A DNA stretch of 64,000 nt from Sedimentibacter sp. (GCA_018436705.1 JAHDLA010000011.1:62001-126000), one strand, 5' to 3'. Numbered from the stretch's first letter, positions 8,442-17,412 are shown. Numbers and translations: made by a program. Notes: generated by a model from the letters alone, not told the origin.

Positions 8442-9233
8442 CTATTCTTCAAAAGTCAGCAGCGAAAGTGACAACACATAAACAAAAACGCACAGTATAG
8501 CAGGAATCAAATACCACAGTATAACATCATCATAGAATAAATTTTCATAATTTATTGCCGCTTTTATCAGCTTGCCCCATGTTTTAGACAATGGATCGCC
8601 TATTCCAAAAAAAGATAAAGTAGTCTCGTACATAACAGCCTTATTGCATTGCAATATAAAGCATGTAACCGCAACCGGATATAAATCAAAATATAATTTC
8701 TTAAATAAATCCACAACATTACCCTTTATAAGCATTGTGTACTTAACCTTATTCTTTTCCATGTAGCCCATTAATTTTGAACGCACTATTTTATAAACCT
8801 TTGACCAGGAAAAAAACACTATTGAAAGTATTGTGTTGAGCATATCGGGTTTAGAAAAAACTGCAAAAAACATTATTATTATAATTTCCGGCACTATAAG
8901 GAACAAATTAGATAAGTGAAAAATTACACCATCTATTTTTCCTTTATATAAGCATGACATAAAAGCCAAGATTATACCAATTAATGTACTTAAAAGCCCT
9001 GATATCAACGAAATAAATATTGTTGATTTAAATCCGTTTATCAGCATAGAAAATATATCGCGTCCCATTTCATCAGTGCCGAGCAAATGACTTTTAGATG
9101 GCCTTAATAGCGCATCATGGCTAAAATCATCCGTATCATAAGGCATTATAAAATTACTTGCCATTGCTGTAATTAAATATAAAATTAATATTATCATACA
9201 TACTTTTTTAGTTGATGTTAATCTCGCTGTCAT
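8442..9233 (-). CDS. ABC importer permease (DppC/NikC-like)
   Basis: 263-aa inner-membrane permease of the peptide/nickel family with about six predicted helices. The N-terminal cytoplasmic segment and the HLLGTDEMGRDIFSMLI motif around residues 49-65 are diagnostic of DppC/OppC-type permeases. It follows the partner permease by 5 bases. Substrate specificity cannot be told from this subunit. Confidence 0.88.
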   Translation of the reverse strand: MTARLTSTKKVCMIILILYLITAMASNFIMPYDTDDFSHDALLRPSKSHLLGTDEMGRDIFSMLINGFKSTIFISLISGLLSTLIGIILAFMSCLYKGKIDGVIFHLSNLFLIVPEIIIIMFFAVFSKPDMLNTILSIVFFSWSKVYKIVRSKLMGYMEKNKVKYTMLIKGNVVDLFKKLYFDLYPVAVTCFILQCNKAVMYETTLSFFGIGDPLSKTWGKLIKAAINYENLFYDDVILWYLIPAILCVFVYVLSLSLLTFEE

Positions 9234-9238
9234 AGGCC

Positions 9239-10195
9239 TTAGTATTTCTCCGTGTTATTTTTAAGAATTATTTCAAATATCAAGTTTATAGCTAAGCCAT
9301 ACAAACATGTTATTATTAATATTCCCTGCATTAAAGGATAATCTCTGCTGGAAGTGGCTGTTTTTAATAACAATCCTATACCTGGATATGAAAAAATAGC
9401 TTCAATAAAAATTGAACCGGTAATTGCATAAATGAATTGGACATTAATTTTTCCCAATAATTCAGGAATAATATTTTTCGATATAAACTTAGATCGAATT
9501 TGTTTTTCATCAATATTTAAGTAATTTGCAAACGTTACGTAGTTTTCCTTCTTTATTTTTTGAGTGCTGTTATATGCCAAAATATATATACCCGGTATTT
9601 CGCAGATTATTAGCGTACAAAGCGGCAAAATAAAGTGCGACAAAACATCTTTGTAAAATTCAGGGGTAAAGAATTCTATTCCCGGTGTATATGCGCCCCA
9701 TGCAGGAAAAATCCTAAGCCTATATCCAACTATGCCTTGTATAAGAACTGCAACTAAAAATGAAGGCATTGATTGAATGCCTATCATAAGCATCATTTTC
9801 AGCTTGCCTGATTTACCCGCTAATGAAGTTTTTATTCCCAGGGCTATCCCTGTTATTGCTGAAATAATTAATGATGAAAATGATAGTAGCAATGTCCATG
9901 GTAATCTACCCTTTACTAAACTTATAACCGGCATTCGATAATAAAAAGAATAACCTAAATCAAAGCTGCTCAAATGATTTAAATAAAGAATAAATTGTTC
10001 ATACATAGTTTTGTCCGGTGCATAATATTCCTTAAATGCATTAAAAGTTTCTTCCGGCAATGACTGATTTAAAATGTAGGTATCATACTGAGCATATGAT
10101 AAAGGACTCCCGGGAATTATCCTCGGGAGTATAAAGCTAATGAATAATATTAAGAAAATATAAGCAGAGTACTTGGCAAATATCTTAAATCTCAT
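9239..10195 (-). CDS. ABC importer permease (DppB/NikB-like)
   Basis: 318-aa permease with an N-terminal helix (residues 8-26), the conserved RIIPGSPLSYAQYD start of DppB-type proteins and a C-terminal FIEAIFSYPGIGLLLKTA block typical of this family. Its ATG overlaps the stop codon of the binding-protein gene (TAATG), indicating translational coupling. It pairs with the DppC-like permease to form the channel. Confidence 0.9.
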   Translation of the reverse strand: MRFKIFAKYSAYIFLILFISFILPRIIPGSPLSYAQYDTYILNQSLPEETFNAFKEYYAPDKTMYEQFILYLNHLSSFDLGYSFYYRMPVISLVKGRLPWTLLLSFSSLIISAITGIALGIKTSLAGKSGKLKMMLMIGIQSMPSFLVAVLIQGIVGYRLRIFPAWGAYTPGIEFFTPEFYKDVLSHFILPLCTLIICEIPGIYILAYNSTQKIKKENYVTFANYLNIDEKQIRSKFISKNIIPELLGKINVQFIYAITGSIFIEAIFSYPGIGLLLKTATSSRDYPLMQGILIITCLYGLAINLIFEIILKNNTEKY

Positions 10196-11853
10196 TATTT
10201 ATTCCACTGTCCCCTTACAAAAACCAACTTATTGTGTATTGTGGGAACTGCTAAAGCAACTCCATCCTTAGTATAGAACCAACCGTCAAATACTTCCGGA
10301 TTATAAGCGCTGCATGTCTTATTATAATAAAGTGTCAATGTAGGCAATTCTTCAGCAATTATTTTTTGAAGCTTTGCTACTGATTCATATCTGGCGTCCT
10401 TATCAAGCTCGCCCAGCTGCTGGTTAAATATTTCATTGAATTCCTTGTTGTACCAGCTCTGACCTCCTTGTGTTGTTACTTGTGGAGTAGAAGCCTGAGT
10501 CTCTTCAGATACAAAGCCCTTTAACAATACAGGATCTCCGCCAAACGAACCATGTCCGTTAAATGCAAGGGTAAATTTACCTTCCTTTATTAATGAAGCC
10601 ACAGAATTTTGATCCATTGCCTTAACATCGATGCTTATGCCAATATCTTCAAAATACTTTTTCAATAGTTCTGCAACAGGTACATACTCTTCAGGGACAA
10701 TAAATTCATAAACTAATTCATTCCCATTATATTCTACAATTCCATCGTCATTTGAGTCCGTTATGTTCACAGATTCTAACAATGCTTTAGCTTCATTCAC
10801 ATCATAATCATATTCCTTAACATCTGATGAGTACCATTCTGATGTTGGATGTATGTGACCTGGATTTCCAGGGTCAGCTGCTCCTTTACGGGCTTTTTCA
10901 ACCAATTCATCTCTGTTAATTGCATAATACATAGCCTGTCTTACTTCTTTTATGTTTAATTCTTCAACACCGAAGTTAAAGTACATTCTTCCAACCCACA
11001 ATCCAGGTCCTTCTATTACTTTATACTTGCTGTTTTCTTCTTTAAGTTTCATTGCTTCGCCATATTTAATATTAGCCGCTACATCTATTTCATCCGCCAT
11101 CAAAGCTTCCTTAGTATTTTCAATAGATGACATTATCAGCTTATCGATTTGAACTTCTCCAAGAAAGTAATCCTTATTTGCATTAAATATATAAATCCCA
11201 GATTCTTTGTCATAACTTTCAAGAACTAATGGCCCTGAACCAACAACGGCTTCTGCTGTATTAAACTTTTCAGGTTCATATACATTCTCCCAAATATGCT
11301 TTGGCATAATCGGAACATTTCCTGCCACATCTGTTAAAAACGGAACAAATATATCTTTTAAAACAATTTCAACCGTAGTCTCATCAATAACCGTTACTGT
11401 TTCTACAGGATCTACAGTCACCCACTGGTATGGGTGCTCTTTTAAGTAATCAAATGAAAATTTAACATCTTCTGCATTTAAAGGTTGTCCATCTGTAAAT
11501 TTTACATTATCATTTAAGTAAAACGTATATGTTTTGTTATCATTTGAAACTTTCCATTCCTTTGCAAGCAATGGAATAGTGCCTGTCTCATCCTTCCATA
11601 CCAAAGTATCAAATGTAAAACTTACTAGCAAATATCCTCTTCCCTTAGGCGATGAAGTATATATAGAAGGGTACCCTAAGTTACTCCCATCCATCCTCAA
11701 TACTCTTTCTTCTCTTGGTGTTTCGTTAACCTCTTCAACATCTGCAGGCTCTTCTGACTTTTCAGCATTAACGTTTTCAGACTGTTTATTAGAACAAGCG
11801 GCAAAACTAAGTACCATAAAAACAACTAAAACAATTGATAATAATTTTTTCAT
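10195..11853 (-). CDS. Family 5 extracellular solute-binding lipoprotein
   Basis: 552-aa substrate-binding protein of the peptide/nickel class (SBP_bac_5). Lipoprotein signal with lipobox LSFAAC, lipidated Cys20, then a Ser/Glu-rich linker. The family block WKDETGTIPLLAKEW and TDGQPLNAEDVKFSFDY are visible at about residues 86-140. First gene of the six-gene operon; GGAGG precedes the ATG. It determines what the importer carries; peptides, nickel chelates or a pterin/metal-related ligand for the downstream AOR-like protein are all possible. Confidence 0.9.
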   Translation of the reverse strand: MKKLLSIVLVVFMVLSFAACSNKQSENVNAEKSEEPADVEEVNETPREERVLRMDGSNLGYPSIYTSSPKGRGYLLVSFTFDTLVWKDETGTIPLLAKEWKVSNDNKTYTFYLNDNVKFTDGQPLNAEDVKFSFDYLKEHPYQWVTVDPVETVTVIDETTVEIVLKDIFVPFLTDVAGNVPIMPKHIWENVYEPEKFNTAEAVVGSGPLVLESYDKESGIYIFNANKDYFLGEVQIDKLIMSSIENTKEALMADEIDVAANIKYGEAMKLKEENSKYKVIEGPGLWVGRMYFNFGVEELNIKEVRQAMYYAINRDELVEKARKGAADPGNPGHIHPTSEWYSSDVKEYDYDVNEAKALLESVNITDSNDDGIVEYNGNELVYEFIVPEEYVPVAELLKKYFEDIGISIDVKAMDQNSVASLIKEGKFTLAFNGHGSFGGDPVLLKGFVSEETQASTPQVTTQGGQSWYNKEFNEIFNQQLGELDKDARYESVAKLQKIIAEELPTLTLYYNKTCSAYNPEVFDGWFYTKDGVALAVPTIHNKLVFVRGQWNK

Positions 11854-12051
11854 GATTCCTCCAAATTGTTAATTTTATACCATATTTATTATACTGATAT
11901 AAACAACTTAAATGAAATGAATCTTTTTTATGTTAATCAAACAAATCTAAAAATAAACTTATAACCTTAAATATATATGTTTATATAACGATATATCCCC
12001 AAAATACAATGGAATAAAATTCTTTATTATTCAATAAATTCCTTATATACA

Positions 12052-12094
12052 TAAAAACACCGAATATTTTAGTCTGTTTACTAAAATATTCGGT
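12052..12094 (-). terminator. Intrinsic terminator of the nuclease gene
   Basis: 15-base perfect stem ACCGAATATTTTAGT / ACTAAAATATTCGGT (12059-12094, 6-base loop), followed on the minus strand by GTTTTTAT. Together with the ABC operon promoter region it fills the 293-base gap 11854-12146, in which no gene is seen. Confidence 0.8.
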
Positions 12095-12146
12095 AAAGAA
12101 TAATTAAATTATAGGCAGACCAGCATGTAAGGTTAATATTTTACAT

Positions 12147-12836
12147 CTACGGCTTACATACTCCGCAAGGTCCATATCCTTGATTGATTGCGTCTTTTCT
12201 GCTATTAAACATAACCTTATTGCTTTCGCTCATTTTTTCGACCGAATTACAATCTGGTCGGTGGAATTTCTTGCTGTTTTCATTACCAATATATCCAGTT
12301 AAGCTTTGTTCCGTATTTGGATCTTCATTTGTCACAGTTTCCCACAATCCAACCTTATTTTCCCGTGCAACTTCCTGTAGCGCTGTAAACTCATCTACAT
12401 ACCGAACATTCGGTGGGTATGTTGCAATTTTTGCATACCCAATATTAAGCAGATGCTTATTATACATTTCTCCTTCATACCATACATAGGCAAGCAGACG
12501 ACCATATTTGTCACGCTCTTGGACATCAAATTCTAACGTAACCTCTTTACCCTCTAAATATTTTTTAGTATATTCAGACGTTAATTTTCCTTCCTTAACA
12601 TTTCTATTAGCGTCAGGATGAACACTTTCAGGTGTATCAACACCAATGAGACGAACCTTCTCTTTCTTTCCATCAAAATTTATTTCAAAGGTATCACCGT
12701 CAACAACTCTGATAACTTTATATTTGTTAGAATCAGAGTTCGTTCCCAAATTTTCACCAATAAAATAATCATACACATTAATAATTAACATAAATACCAT
12801 TACTAACAAAGCTATATATTGTAGAATCTTTTTCAT
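12147..12836 (-). CDS. Exported thermonuclease-like protein with C-terminal Cys/His domain
   Basis: 229-aa staphylococcal-nuclease-fold (SNc) protein. An N-terminal membrane helix/signal (residues 4-25) is followed by the nuclease domain at about 42-170: VVDGDTF, VRLIGVDTPES with the catalytic-site Arg and Asp, and ERDKYGRLLAYVW. The last 50 residues form a separate small domain (FHRPDCNSVEKM ... GYGPCGVCKP) with His and three Cys, resembling the metal-binding domains found after other secreted SNc proteins. Probably degrades extracellular nucleic acid. Monocistronic with its own terminator. Confidence 0.87.
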   Translation of the reverse strand: MKKILQYIALLVMVFMLIINVYDYFIGENLGTNSDSNKYKVIRVVDGDTFEINFDGKKEKVRLIGVDTPESVHPDANRNVKEGKLTSEYTKKYLEGKEVTLEFDVQERDKYGRLLAYVWYEGEMYNKHLLNIGYAKIATYPPNVRYVDEFTALQEVARENKVGLWETVTNEDPNTEQSLTGYIGNENSKKFHRPDCNSVEKMSESNKVMFNSRKDAINQGYGPCGVCKP

Positions 12837-13007
12837 TTTCAGTCGTCCTCCATAGCATAATAAACATATTGTACTTCATTATGCAAAATTTCTCAACAGC
12901 AATAATTCATGGCATTAAATGGAAGATATTACATTTTGATGTGCTCCAGCCACTGTTCCAGACTGAAAATATCAAAGATAGACACGAGAAGTATCTTTCA
13001 TTTGCCC

Positions 13008-14162
13008 TTATAAGTCTTGCAGCATATGTGCAAAGCGTTCGAGAAATTCACTCAGGTCTTTATCTCCTTGATAGTCCGCACGCAAAACGATTCCGCCTCG
13101 GCGTAAAACAAGGTAGCTTATTTCACCATCCTTCAACAGATAGATCTCTTCCAAACCTCCGACAGGCGGCAAATTTTGATATTTCTCCTCCGTCACTCTA
13201 TAAGCACACCACTCCTGCACGCGTTTCTGTGCCAAAACATCCACGGGATAGCGATTAATGGACAAAATCAGGTGTGGCACATCGTTGATATCAATCCCAC
13301 CATCGAAATGAGAGTAAGATCCATATTGCTGAAAATACCAGCTCTCTGGATCGAGCATGGTGCCTCCGTGGGATATGTAGTCCATGTTATTCATGTTGTC
13401 GCCTGTGAGTCGAAATTCTGGTCCTTCGATTTCGCTTAGCGTAACAAAATTGGAATCAACTAAGTCAAACGGCCGATAATCCAGACCTAAGAACAGCTGA
13501 AGGGTATTCAACGCTACAGGAGTTAGAATTATAATGACCAAAACCATGAACCAACCGGAGCGGGATATCCTGCTAAAACTTTTTCCTGCGCGACAACGGT
13601 GCAAGCACAGAAGCCCCAGCAAATAAGAAAGGTTCAACAAAACAAGGCCCATTACAGACATCAATAAGGGCAACACCGGATATTTGCTGATAGTTTCCAC
13701 CGGAAAATACTTTATATAGACCCATCCAATACTGCCTGGCCAACCACGATGATATAGTGAGAGCAGGAAAAAATTGAATACCAGCAAACCAAGTCCGCTA
13801 ATGTACTTTTGCTTGGTAAAACGCTTTAGCACATAGTCCAATGCTTCAAGATCGGTGTGGGCTTCCGCCTTCAAGTTTTCCGTTACAAAAACAAAGTAAT
13901 TCTTACGAAACATACCAAGATACTTCCAACCAGCATCCTCATAAAGTGCATTCAACTCAGCGTCTTCTTCAGTTTTGCTGAGCATCGGCTCAAGATGGAA
14001 CTGGAGTACTTTGGGTTCCTCGCGGCAAAATAAAGAGAATGGGCCAGCAGTCATAGAAAAAAGAAGGCCTTGCGATGCCATTCTCTCTAAATAACGCTCA
14101 ATGGCAGAAATATCATATCCATTGACCTGTGTCAACTTCCAACAACTTTTTTTATTATTCAT
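13008..14162 (-). CDS. DUF2812 membrane protein (copy 1)
   Basis: About 384-aa protein with the N-terminal DUF2812 domain (residues about 5-110; ERYLERMASQGLLF is typical) and three or four hydrophobic segments in the middle, then a soluble C-terminal part. DUF2812 proteins usually travel with a PadR repressor; their function is unknown. The ATG at 14162 overlaps the PadR stop codon as ATGA and has GGAGG before it, so this start is preferred over one 30 bases upstream. The gene is visibly richer in G and C than its surroundings, suggesting transfer. Confidence 0.8.
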   Translation of the reverse strand: MNNKKSCWKLTQVNGYDISAIERYLERMASQGLLFSMTAGPFSLFCREEPKVLQFHLEPMLSKTEEDAELNALYEDAGWKYLGMFRKNYFVFVTENLKAEAHTDLEALDYVLKRFTKQKYISGLGLLVFNFFLLSLYHRGWPGSIGWVYIKYFPVETISKYPVLPLLMSVMGLVLLNLSYLLGLLCLHRCRAGKSFSRISRSGWFMVLVIIILTPVALNTLQLFLGLDYRPFDLVDSNFVTLSEIEGPEFRLTGDNMNNMDYISHGGTMLDPESWYFQQYGSYSHFDGGIDINDVPHLILSINRYPVDVLAQKRVQEWCAYRVTEEKYQNLPPVGGLEEIYLLKDGEISYLVLRRGGIVLRADYQGDKDLSEFLERFAHMLQDL

Positions 14163-14470
14163 AGCAACGCCTCCTCCCCATCTCGTAAACACTTCTGTAT
14201 GCGTTCCAACTCCTCCATATAGGTCTCTCTGCCTTTATCCGTCAGATGGTAAGTTCGCTTGCGGCCATCCACAGCAACCTCCTCAATTATTCCATCCTCC
14301 TGAAATTTTGCCAGTATCGTATACAGCGTGCCAGGGCCAAGTTGTACGCGACCACAGGTTCGCTGTTTCACATATTCCGTAATATCAATGCCACACATAT
14401 CCTGTTTTAGAAATGCCATCAACACATAAAACATGGACTCTGTCAACGGCCCTCTTACTTTATTTTTCAT
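14159..14470 (-). CDS. PadR family regulator (copy 1)
   Basis: 104-aa PadR winged-helix repressor: RGPLTESMFYVLMAFLKQDMCG at the start, GPGTLYTILAKFQEDGII in the recognition wing region, then a basic KRTYHLTDKG wing. ATG 14470 is preferred because GGAGG precedes it and because a longer start at 14515 would fall on the predicted transcription start. Coupled to the DUF2812 gene by an ATGA overlap. The perfect palindrome between promoter and gene suggests autorepression. Confidence 0.9.
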   Translation of the reverse strand: MKNKVRGPLTESMFYVLMAFLKQDMCGIDITEYVKQRTCGRVQLGPGTLYTILAKFQEDGIIEEVAVDGRKRTYHLTDKGRETYMEELERIQKCLRDGEEALL

Positions 14471-14491
14471 AGAGTTCCTCCGTTCATCATT

Positions 14492-14512
14492 CAATATCGT
14501 ATTTCGATATTG
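14492..14512. promoter_or_regulatory. Candidate PadR operator (copy 1)
   Basis: CAATATCG-N5-CGATATTG, a perfect 8-base inverted repeat just downstream of the promoter, with a further half-site GCGATATT at 14517-14524 touching the -10 element. Confidence 0.65.
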
Positions 14513-14521
14513 CATAGCGAT

Positions 14522-14550
14522 ATTATACTGTTTTTGTTTTTAGATGTCAA
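14522..14550 (-). promoter_or_regulatory. Consensus promoter of PadR-DUF2812 copy 1
   Basis: TTGACA (14545-14550), 17-base spacer, TATAAT (14522-14527) on the minus strand: a full consensus sigma-A promoter directly after the terminator of the preceding gene. Confidence 0.8.
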
Positions 14551-14551
14551 C

Positions 14552-14575
14552 AAAAAAGCACCCTTGATGGATGCT
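14552..14575 (-). terminator. Intrinsic terminator of the PH-domain gene
   Basis: Minus-strand stem AGCATCC / GGGTGCT (one G-T pair) followed by six T. Its T-run runs into the next promoter's TTGACA. Confidence 0.7.
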
Positions 14576-14590
14576 GTGTTTATTAATAAT

Positions 14591-14965
14591 TTAATTTACA
14601 TGTTCTGCTAATTCTGCCTGAACCTCATATATGTTCAATGTCTTGTTGAACTGCTTCTGGATTGGCTGAGGCAATCCAGATACCCATATCTTCAGTTCAG
14701 CATCCAGATCTAAATGACCTGCCGTTTCAACACTAAAACTAGTAATTTTACTGTATGGAACTGATTTGTATTCTATTTTCTTGCCTGTTAACCCTTGAAC
14801 GTCTATAAGTATCAATCTTTTATTAGTAAATATAAACATATCTCTAATCAGCTTGTACGCCTTACTAATTACCTCATTGTTTGACAATAAATGTCCGTAT
14901 TCCTCTTGAGCTTTTTCTGCATTATATTCAGAAGCATTACCTAGCATTCCATTAAATAGTCCCAT
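14591..14965 (-). CDS. Bacterial PH-domain protein
   Basis: 124-aa protein of the bPH_1 type. Seen: a hydrophilic start, VISKAYKLIRDMFIFTNKRLILID (about residues 32-55) and VPYSKITSFSVETAGHLDLDAELKIW, which is the usual pattern of this beta-barrel fold. No membrane segment or signal peptide. Function of the family is not established. Monocistronic, with AGGAGG before the ATG and a terminator after it. Confidence 0.82.
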   Translation of the reverse strand: MGLFNGMLGNASEYNAEKAQEEYGHLLSNNEVISKAYKLIRDMFIFTNKRLILIDVQGLTGKKIEYKSVPYSKITSFSVETAGHLDLDAELKIWVSGLPQPIQKQFNKTLNIYEVQAELAEHVN

Positions 14966-15091
14966 TATTAAAACCTCCTATTGAAATTACTTACATTGTA
15001 TACTATGAAAGTTATTTTAACAACCTTTTTTAATATACATCAACTGCCTCAACCGCCTTATTGTTATAAGCATCTATTTATTAGGCCATTA

Positions 15092-15119
15092 AAATAAAAA
15101 AGGCACCTTGTTAGGTACC
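15092..15119 (-). terminator. Intrinsic terminator of the hemolysin III gene
   Basis: Minus-strand stem GGTACCT / AGGTGCC with a 4-base loop, followed by TTTTTTATTTT. Confidence 0.72.
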
Positions 15120-15163
15120 CCAAAATAATTACACTTATTACAAAATTTTCATTTCATAATCAC

Positions 15164-15811
15164 TTACCCTATATAAAAATACATCATTACATAATGGCAA
15201 AGTGATCCTGCCAGAACAAATATGTGAAACAACTCATGAAATCCAAAATAGCTTTTATTAATATTTGGTCTTCTCATCCCATATATTACACCGCCTATTG
15301 TATAAAATATACCACCTGCAAACAGCCAGTACATTCCACCTGAAGGCATCATGCTTACAAGAGGAGATAAAACCAATACAGCAAGCCATCCCATTGATAT
15401 GTACAAAACAGAACTTACCCAGTTCGGAGCTGTAATCCAGAAAAGCTTAATAAAAGTACCAACCAGAGTTATTGACCAAACCAATGCTAACAGTTTGTAA
15501 CCAATGCTATTGTTCAAAACAAGCAGGCAAATAGGTGTATAGCTTCCGGCAACAAAGACAAATATCATAATGTGATCAAGTTTTCTCATTACTAATTTTG
15601 CTTTTTGCTTTGACTTATCAATTAGATGATAAATCGTACTTGTTGAATACAATAAAATCATGCTTATGCCAAATATGAGGAAGGCAGCTAACGTTGCGGC
15701 ATTATTGGAATTTTTAGAATTAATTAATAACAAAACCGTTCCAATAATTGCAAATATTGCACCTCCTAAGTGCGTAAATGCGCTTGTTAATTCTTTTTTA
15801 TCAGCATTCAT
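15164..15811 (-). CDS. Hemolysin III / PAQR family membrane protein
   Basis: 215-aa seven-helix membrane protein of the YqfA/HlyIII (PAQR) family. Conserved family signatures seen: STIYHL near residue 57, KLDHIMIFVFVAGSYTPICL around 76-95, and the C-terminal GFHELFHIFVLAGSLCHY whose His residues bind metal in eukaryotic relatives. Physiological role in bacteria is uncertain, despite the hemolysin name. Monocistronic. Confidence 0.9.
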   Translation of the reverse strand: MNADKKELTSAFTHLGGAIFAIIGTVLLLINSKNSNNAATLAAFLIFGISMILLYSTSTIYHLIDKSKQKAKLVMRKLDHIMIFVFVAGSYTPICLLVLNNSIGYKLLALVWSITLVGTFIKLFWITAPNWVSSVLYISMGWLAVLVLSPLVSMMPSGGMYWLFAGGIFYTIGGVIYGMRRPNINKSYFGFHELFHIFVLAGSLCHYVMMYFYIG

Positions 15812-15891
15812 AATAGATACCTCCTATATAGTTTTTAAAACTATGTTATATGGTTATGATATTCCTCTTCTTGATAAATGTCAATGATTAC

Positions 15892-15920
15892 TTGAAAAAA
15901 AATTTTTAATAACATATAAT
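15892..15920 (+). promoter_or_regulatory. Promoter of the DUF1836-tag pair
   Basis: TTGAAA (15892-15897), 17-base spacer, TATAAT (15915-15920); the predicted transcription start is about 30 bases before the start codon. Confidence 0.7.
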
Positions 15921-15958
15921 ATTTACGTGTTATTATATACATATGTAAGGAGTAGGAT

Positions 15959-16537
15959 ATGCAATTAGAAGAACTATTAGATTTTTTAAATAACAGCCAG
16001 TTTTTAAATCAAATTGAAAATTCAAAAGTTCCCAATATTAATTTATATATGGATCAAGTACTTTCATTTATGAATGAAAACCTGGAACATTACAAACAAA
16101 ATCCAAAAGATAAAATATTGACTAAATCAATGATAAATAATTATGTAAAAAATGAACTTATTCCAAAACCTGAAAATAAAAAATACTTTCCGCAACATAT
16201 TATCTCCTTAATTTACATATTTTATTTAAAACAAATATTATCTCTAGAAGATGTCAAAACTATAATGAATCAATATGAGAAAGATAATTTTAAAAATGAG
16301 AGTATCAGCAATTTATATCAAGCCTTCTTATTATCTGAGCAAAATGAAGTGACAAAACTGGAAAAAGATCTGGAGGAATTGGCAAAAAATCTATATGATA
16401 AATTCCAAGATTTTGATGAAGATGAAATCATATTTCTCTTTATTATGCTATTATCGTCACGTGCCAATACTTACAAGTCAATAATTGAAAAGCTTACAAA
16501 CCATTTATCAAACGATAAAAATACTAATTCAAAATAA
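15959..16537 (+). CDS. DUF1836 domain protein
   Basis: 192-aa soluble protein of the DUF1836 family. These proteins carry a MerR-like winged helix at the N-terminus; here LTKSMINNYVKNELIPKP (about residues 58-75) and KKYFPQHIISLIYIFYLKQILSLEDVKTIM match that pattern, so DNA binding is plausible. The acidic C-terminal third is family-typical but unassigned. The start has TAAGGAG 7 bases upstream. It is followed after 21 bases by tag and probably shares its transcript. Confidence 0.8.
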   Translation: MQLEELLDFLNNSQFLNQIENSKVPNINLYMDQVLSFMNENLEHYKQNPKDKILTKSMINNYVKNELIPKPENKKYFPQHIISLIYIFYLKQILSLEDVKTIMNQYEKDNFKNESISNLYQAFLLSEQNEVTKLEKDLEELAKNLYDKFQDFDEDEIIFLFIMLLSSRANTYKSIIEKLTNHLSNDKNTNSK

Positions 16538-16558
16538 ATATTAATTGAGGGTAAATTT

Positions 16559-17113
16559 ATGAACAGATGTCCTTGGTGCGGCAATAATGATTTGTATATC
16601 AAATATCATGACGAAGAATGGGGAGTACCTGTACACGATGATAAAAAACATTTCGAGTTTCTTGTTTTAGAATCAGCACAAGCAGGTCTAAGCTGGCTAA
16701 CCGTCCTTAAAAAACGAGAAAATTACAGAAAAGCATATGATAATTTTGATGTTAACAAAGTCTCGCAATACGATGAAAATAAAGTTAAAGAGCTTATGCA
16801 AAATGCAGGCATTATTAGAAATCTAAAAAAAATTGAAGCTTCAATAAATAATGCCAAACAATTTATCAAAATTCAAAAAGAATTTGGAAGTTTCGATAAA
16901 TATATATGGAGCTTTGTAAACAATACTCCAATTTTAAATAATTGGAATGACATTTCAGAAGTCCCTGCTAAATCAGAGCTTTCTGACAAAGTAAGCAAAG
17001 ACTTAAAGAAAAGGGGTTTTAAATTCCTTGGTTCGACCATAATATATGCTCACCTACAATCTACGGGGTTAATAAATGACCATTTGTCAAGTTGCTTCAA
17101 ATATAATAACTAA
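16559..17113 (+). CDS. tag: DNA-3-methyladenine glycosylase I
   Basis: 184-aa Tag family enzyme that removes 3-methyladenine from DNA as the first step of base-excision repair. Seen: the N-terminal CPWCG zinc half-site (Cys4), YHDEEWGVPVHDDKKHFEFLVLE around residues 16-38, AGLSWLTVLKKRENYRKAYDNFD around 43-65, and the C-terminal His/Cys pair (NDHLSSC) that completes the zinc site. Full length for the family. Downstream of the DUF1836 gene with a strong terminator after it. Confidence 0.94.
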   Translation: MNRCPWCGNNDLYIKYHDEEWGVPVHDDKKHFEFLVLESAQAGLSWLTVLKKRENYRKAYDNFDVNKVSQYDENKVKELMQNAGIIRNLKKIEASINNAKQFIKIQKEFGSFDKYIWSFVNNTPILNNWNDISEVPAKSELSDKVSKDLKKRGFKFLGSTIIYAHLQSTGLINDHLSSCFKYNN

Positions 17114-17174
17114 AAATTAATGCTAATTCTAGAGCTTTATTAAGTTACTGCTTCGCAGAATACTTTCTAATAAA

Positions 17175-17227
17175 AATACCAACAGACTGCAAATGTTTAA
17201 TTTTTACAGCGTGTTGGTATTTCTTTT
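17175..17227 (+). terminator. Intrinsic terminator after tag
   Basis: AATACCAACA / TGTTGGTATT stem (17175-17184 and 17212-17221), followed by TCTTTTG. It also separates tag from the trailing end of the CRISPR array. Confidence 0.7.
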
Positions 17228-17281
17228 GTTGCAGACTTCTAAGGTGTTTTTAAATAACTCCTTAAAATATAATTTAAGGAC

Positions 17282-17375
17282 TAATCTTGTCACTATAGGT
17301 ATTACCGGTCTTCAGAAAACTTTATAATAGAATTCAAAGATAAAGTATATTAATTCCTCATAGGTATTATCGGTC
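17282..17375 (-). repeat. Two decayed CRISPR repeats at the trailing end
   Basis: 29-base units at 17282-17310 and 17347-17375 keep the core TATAGGTAT / CATAGGTAT of the array repeat but differ on both sides. Their spacing (36- and 37-base spacers) continues the array periodicity exactly. Decay at this end is expected of the oldest, leader-distal part. The ends read CGGTC rather than AATTC. Confidence 0.75.
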
Positions 17376-17412
17376 CATTAGATTTAAGTTCCTTAGACAC
17401 TTCAAATGTTAC

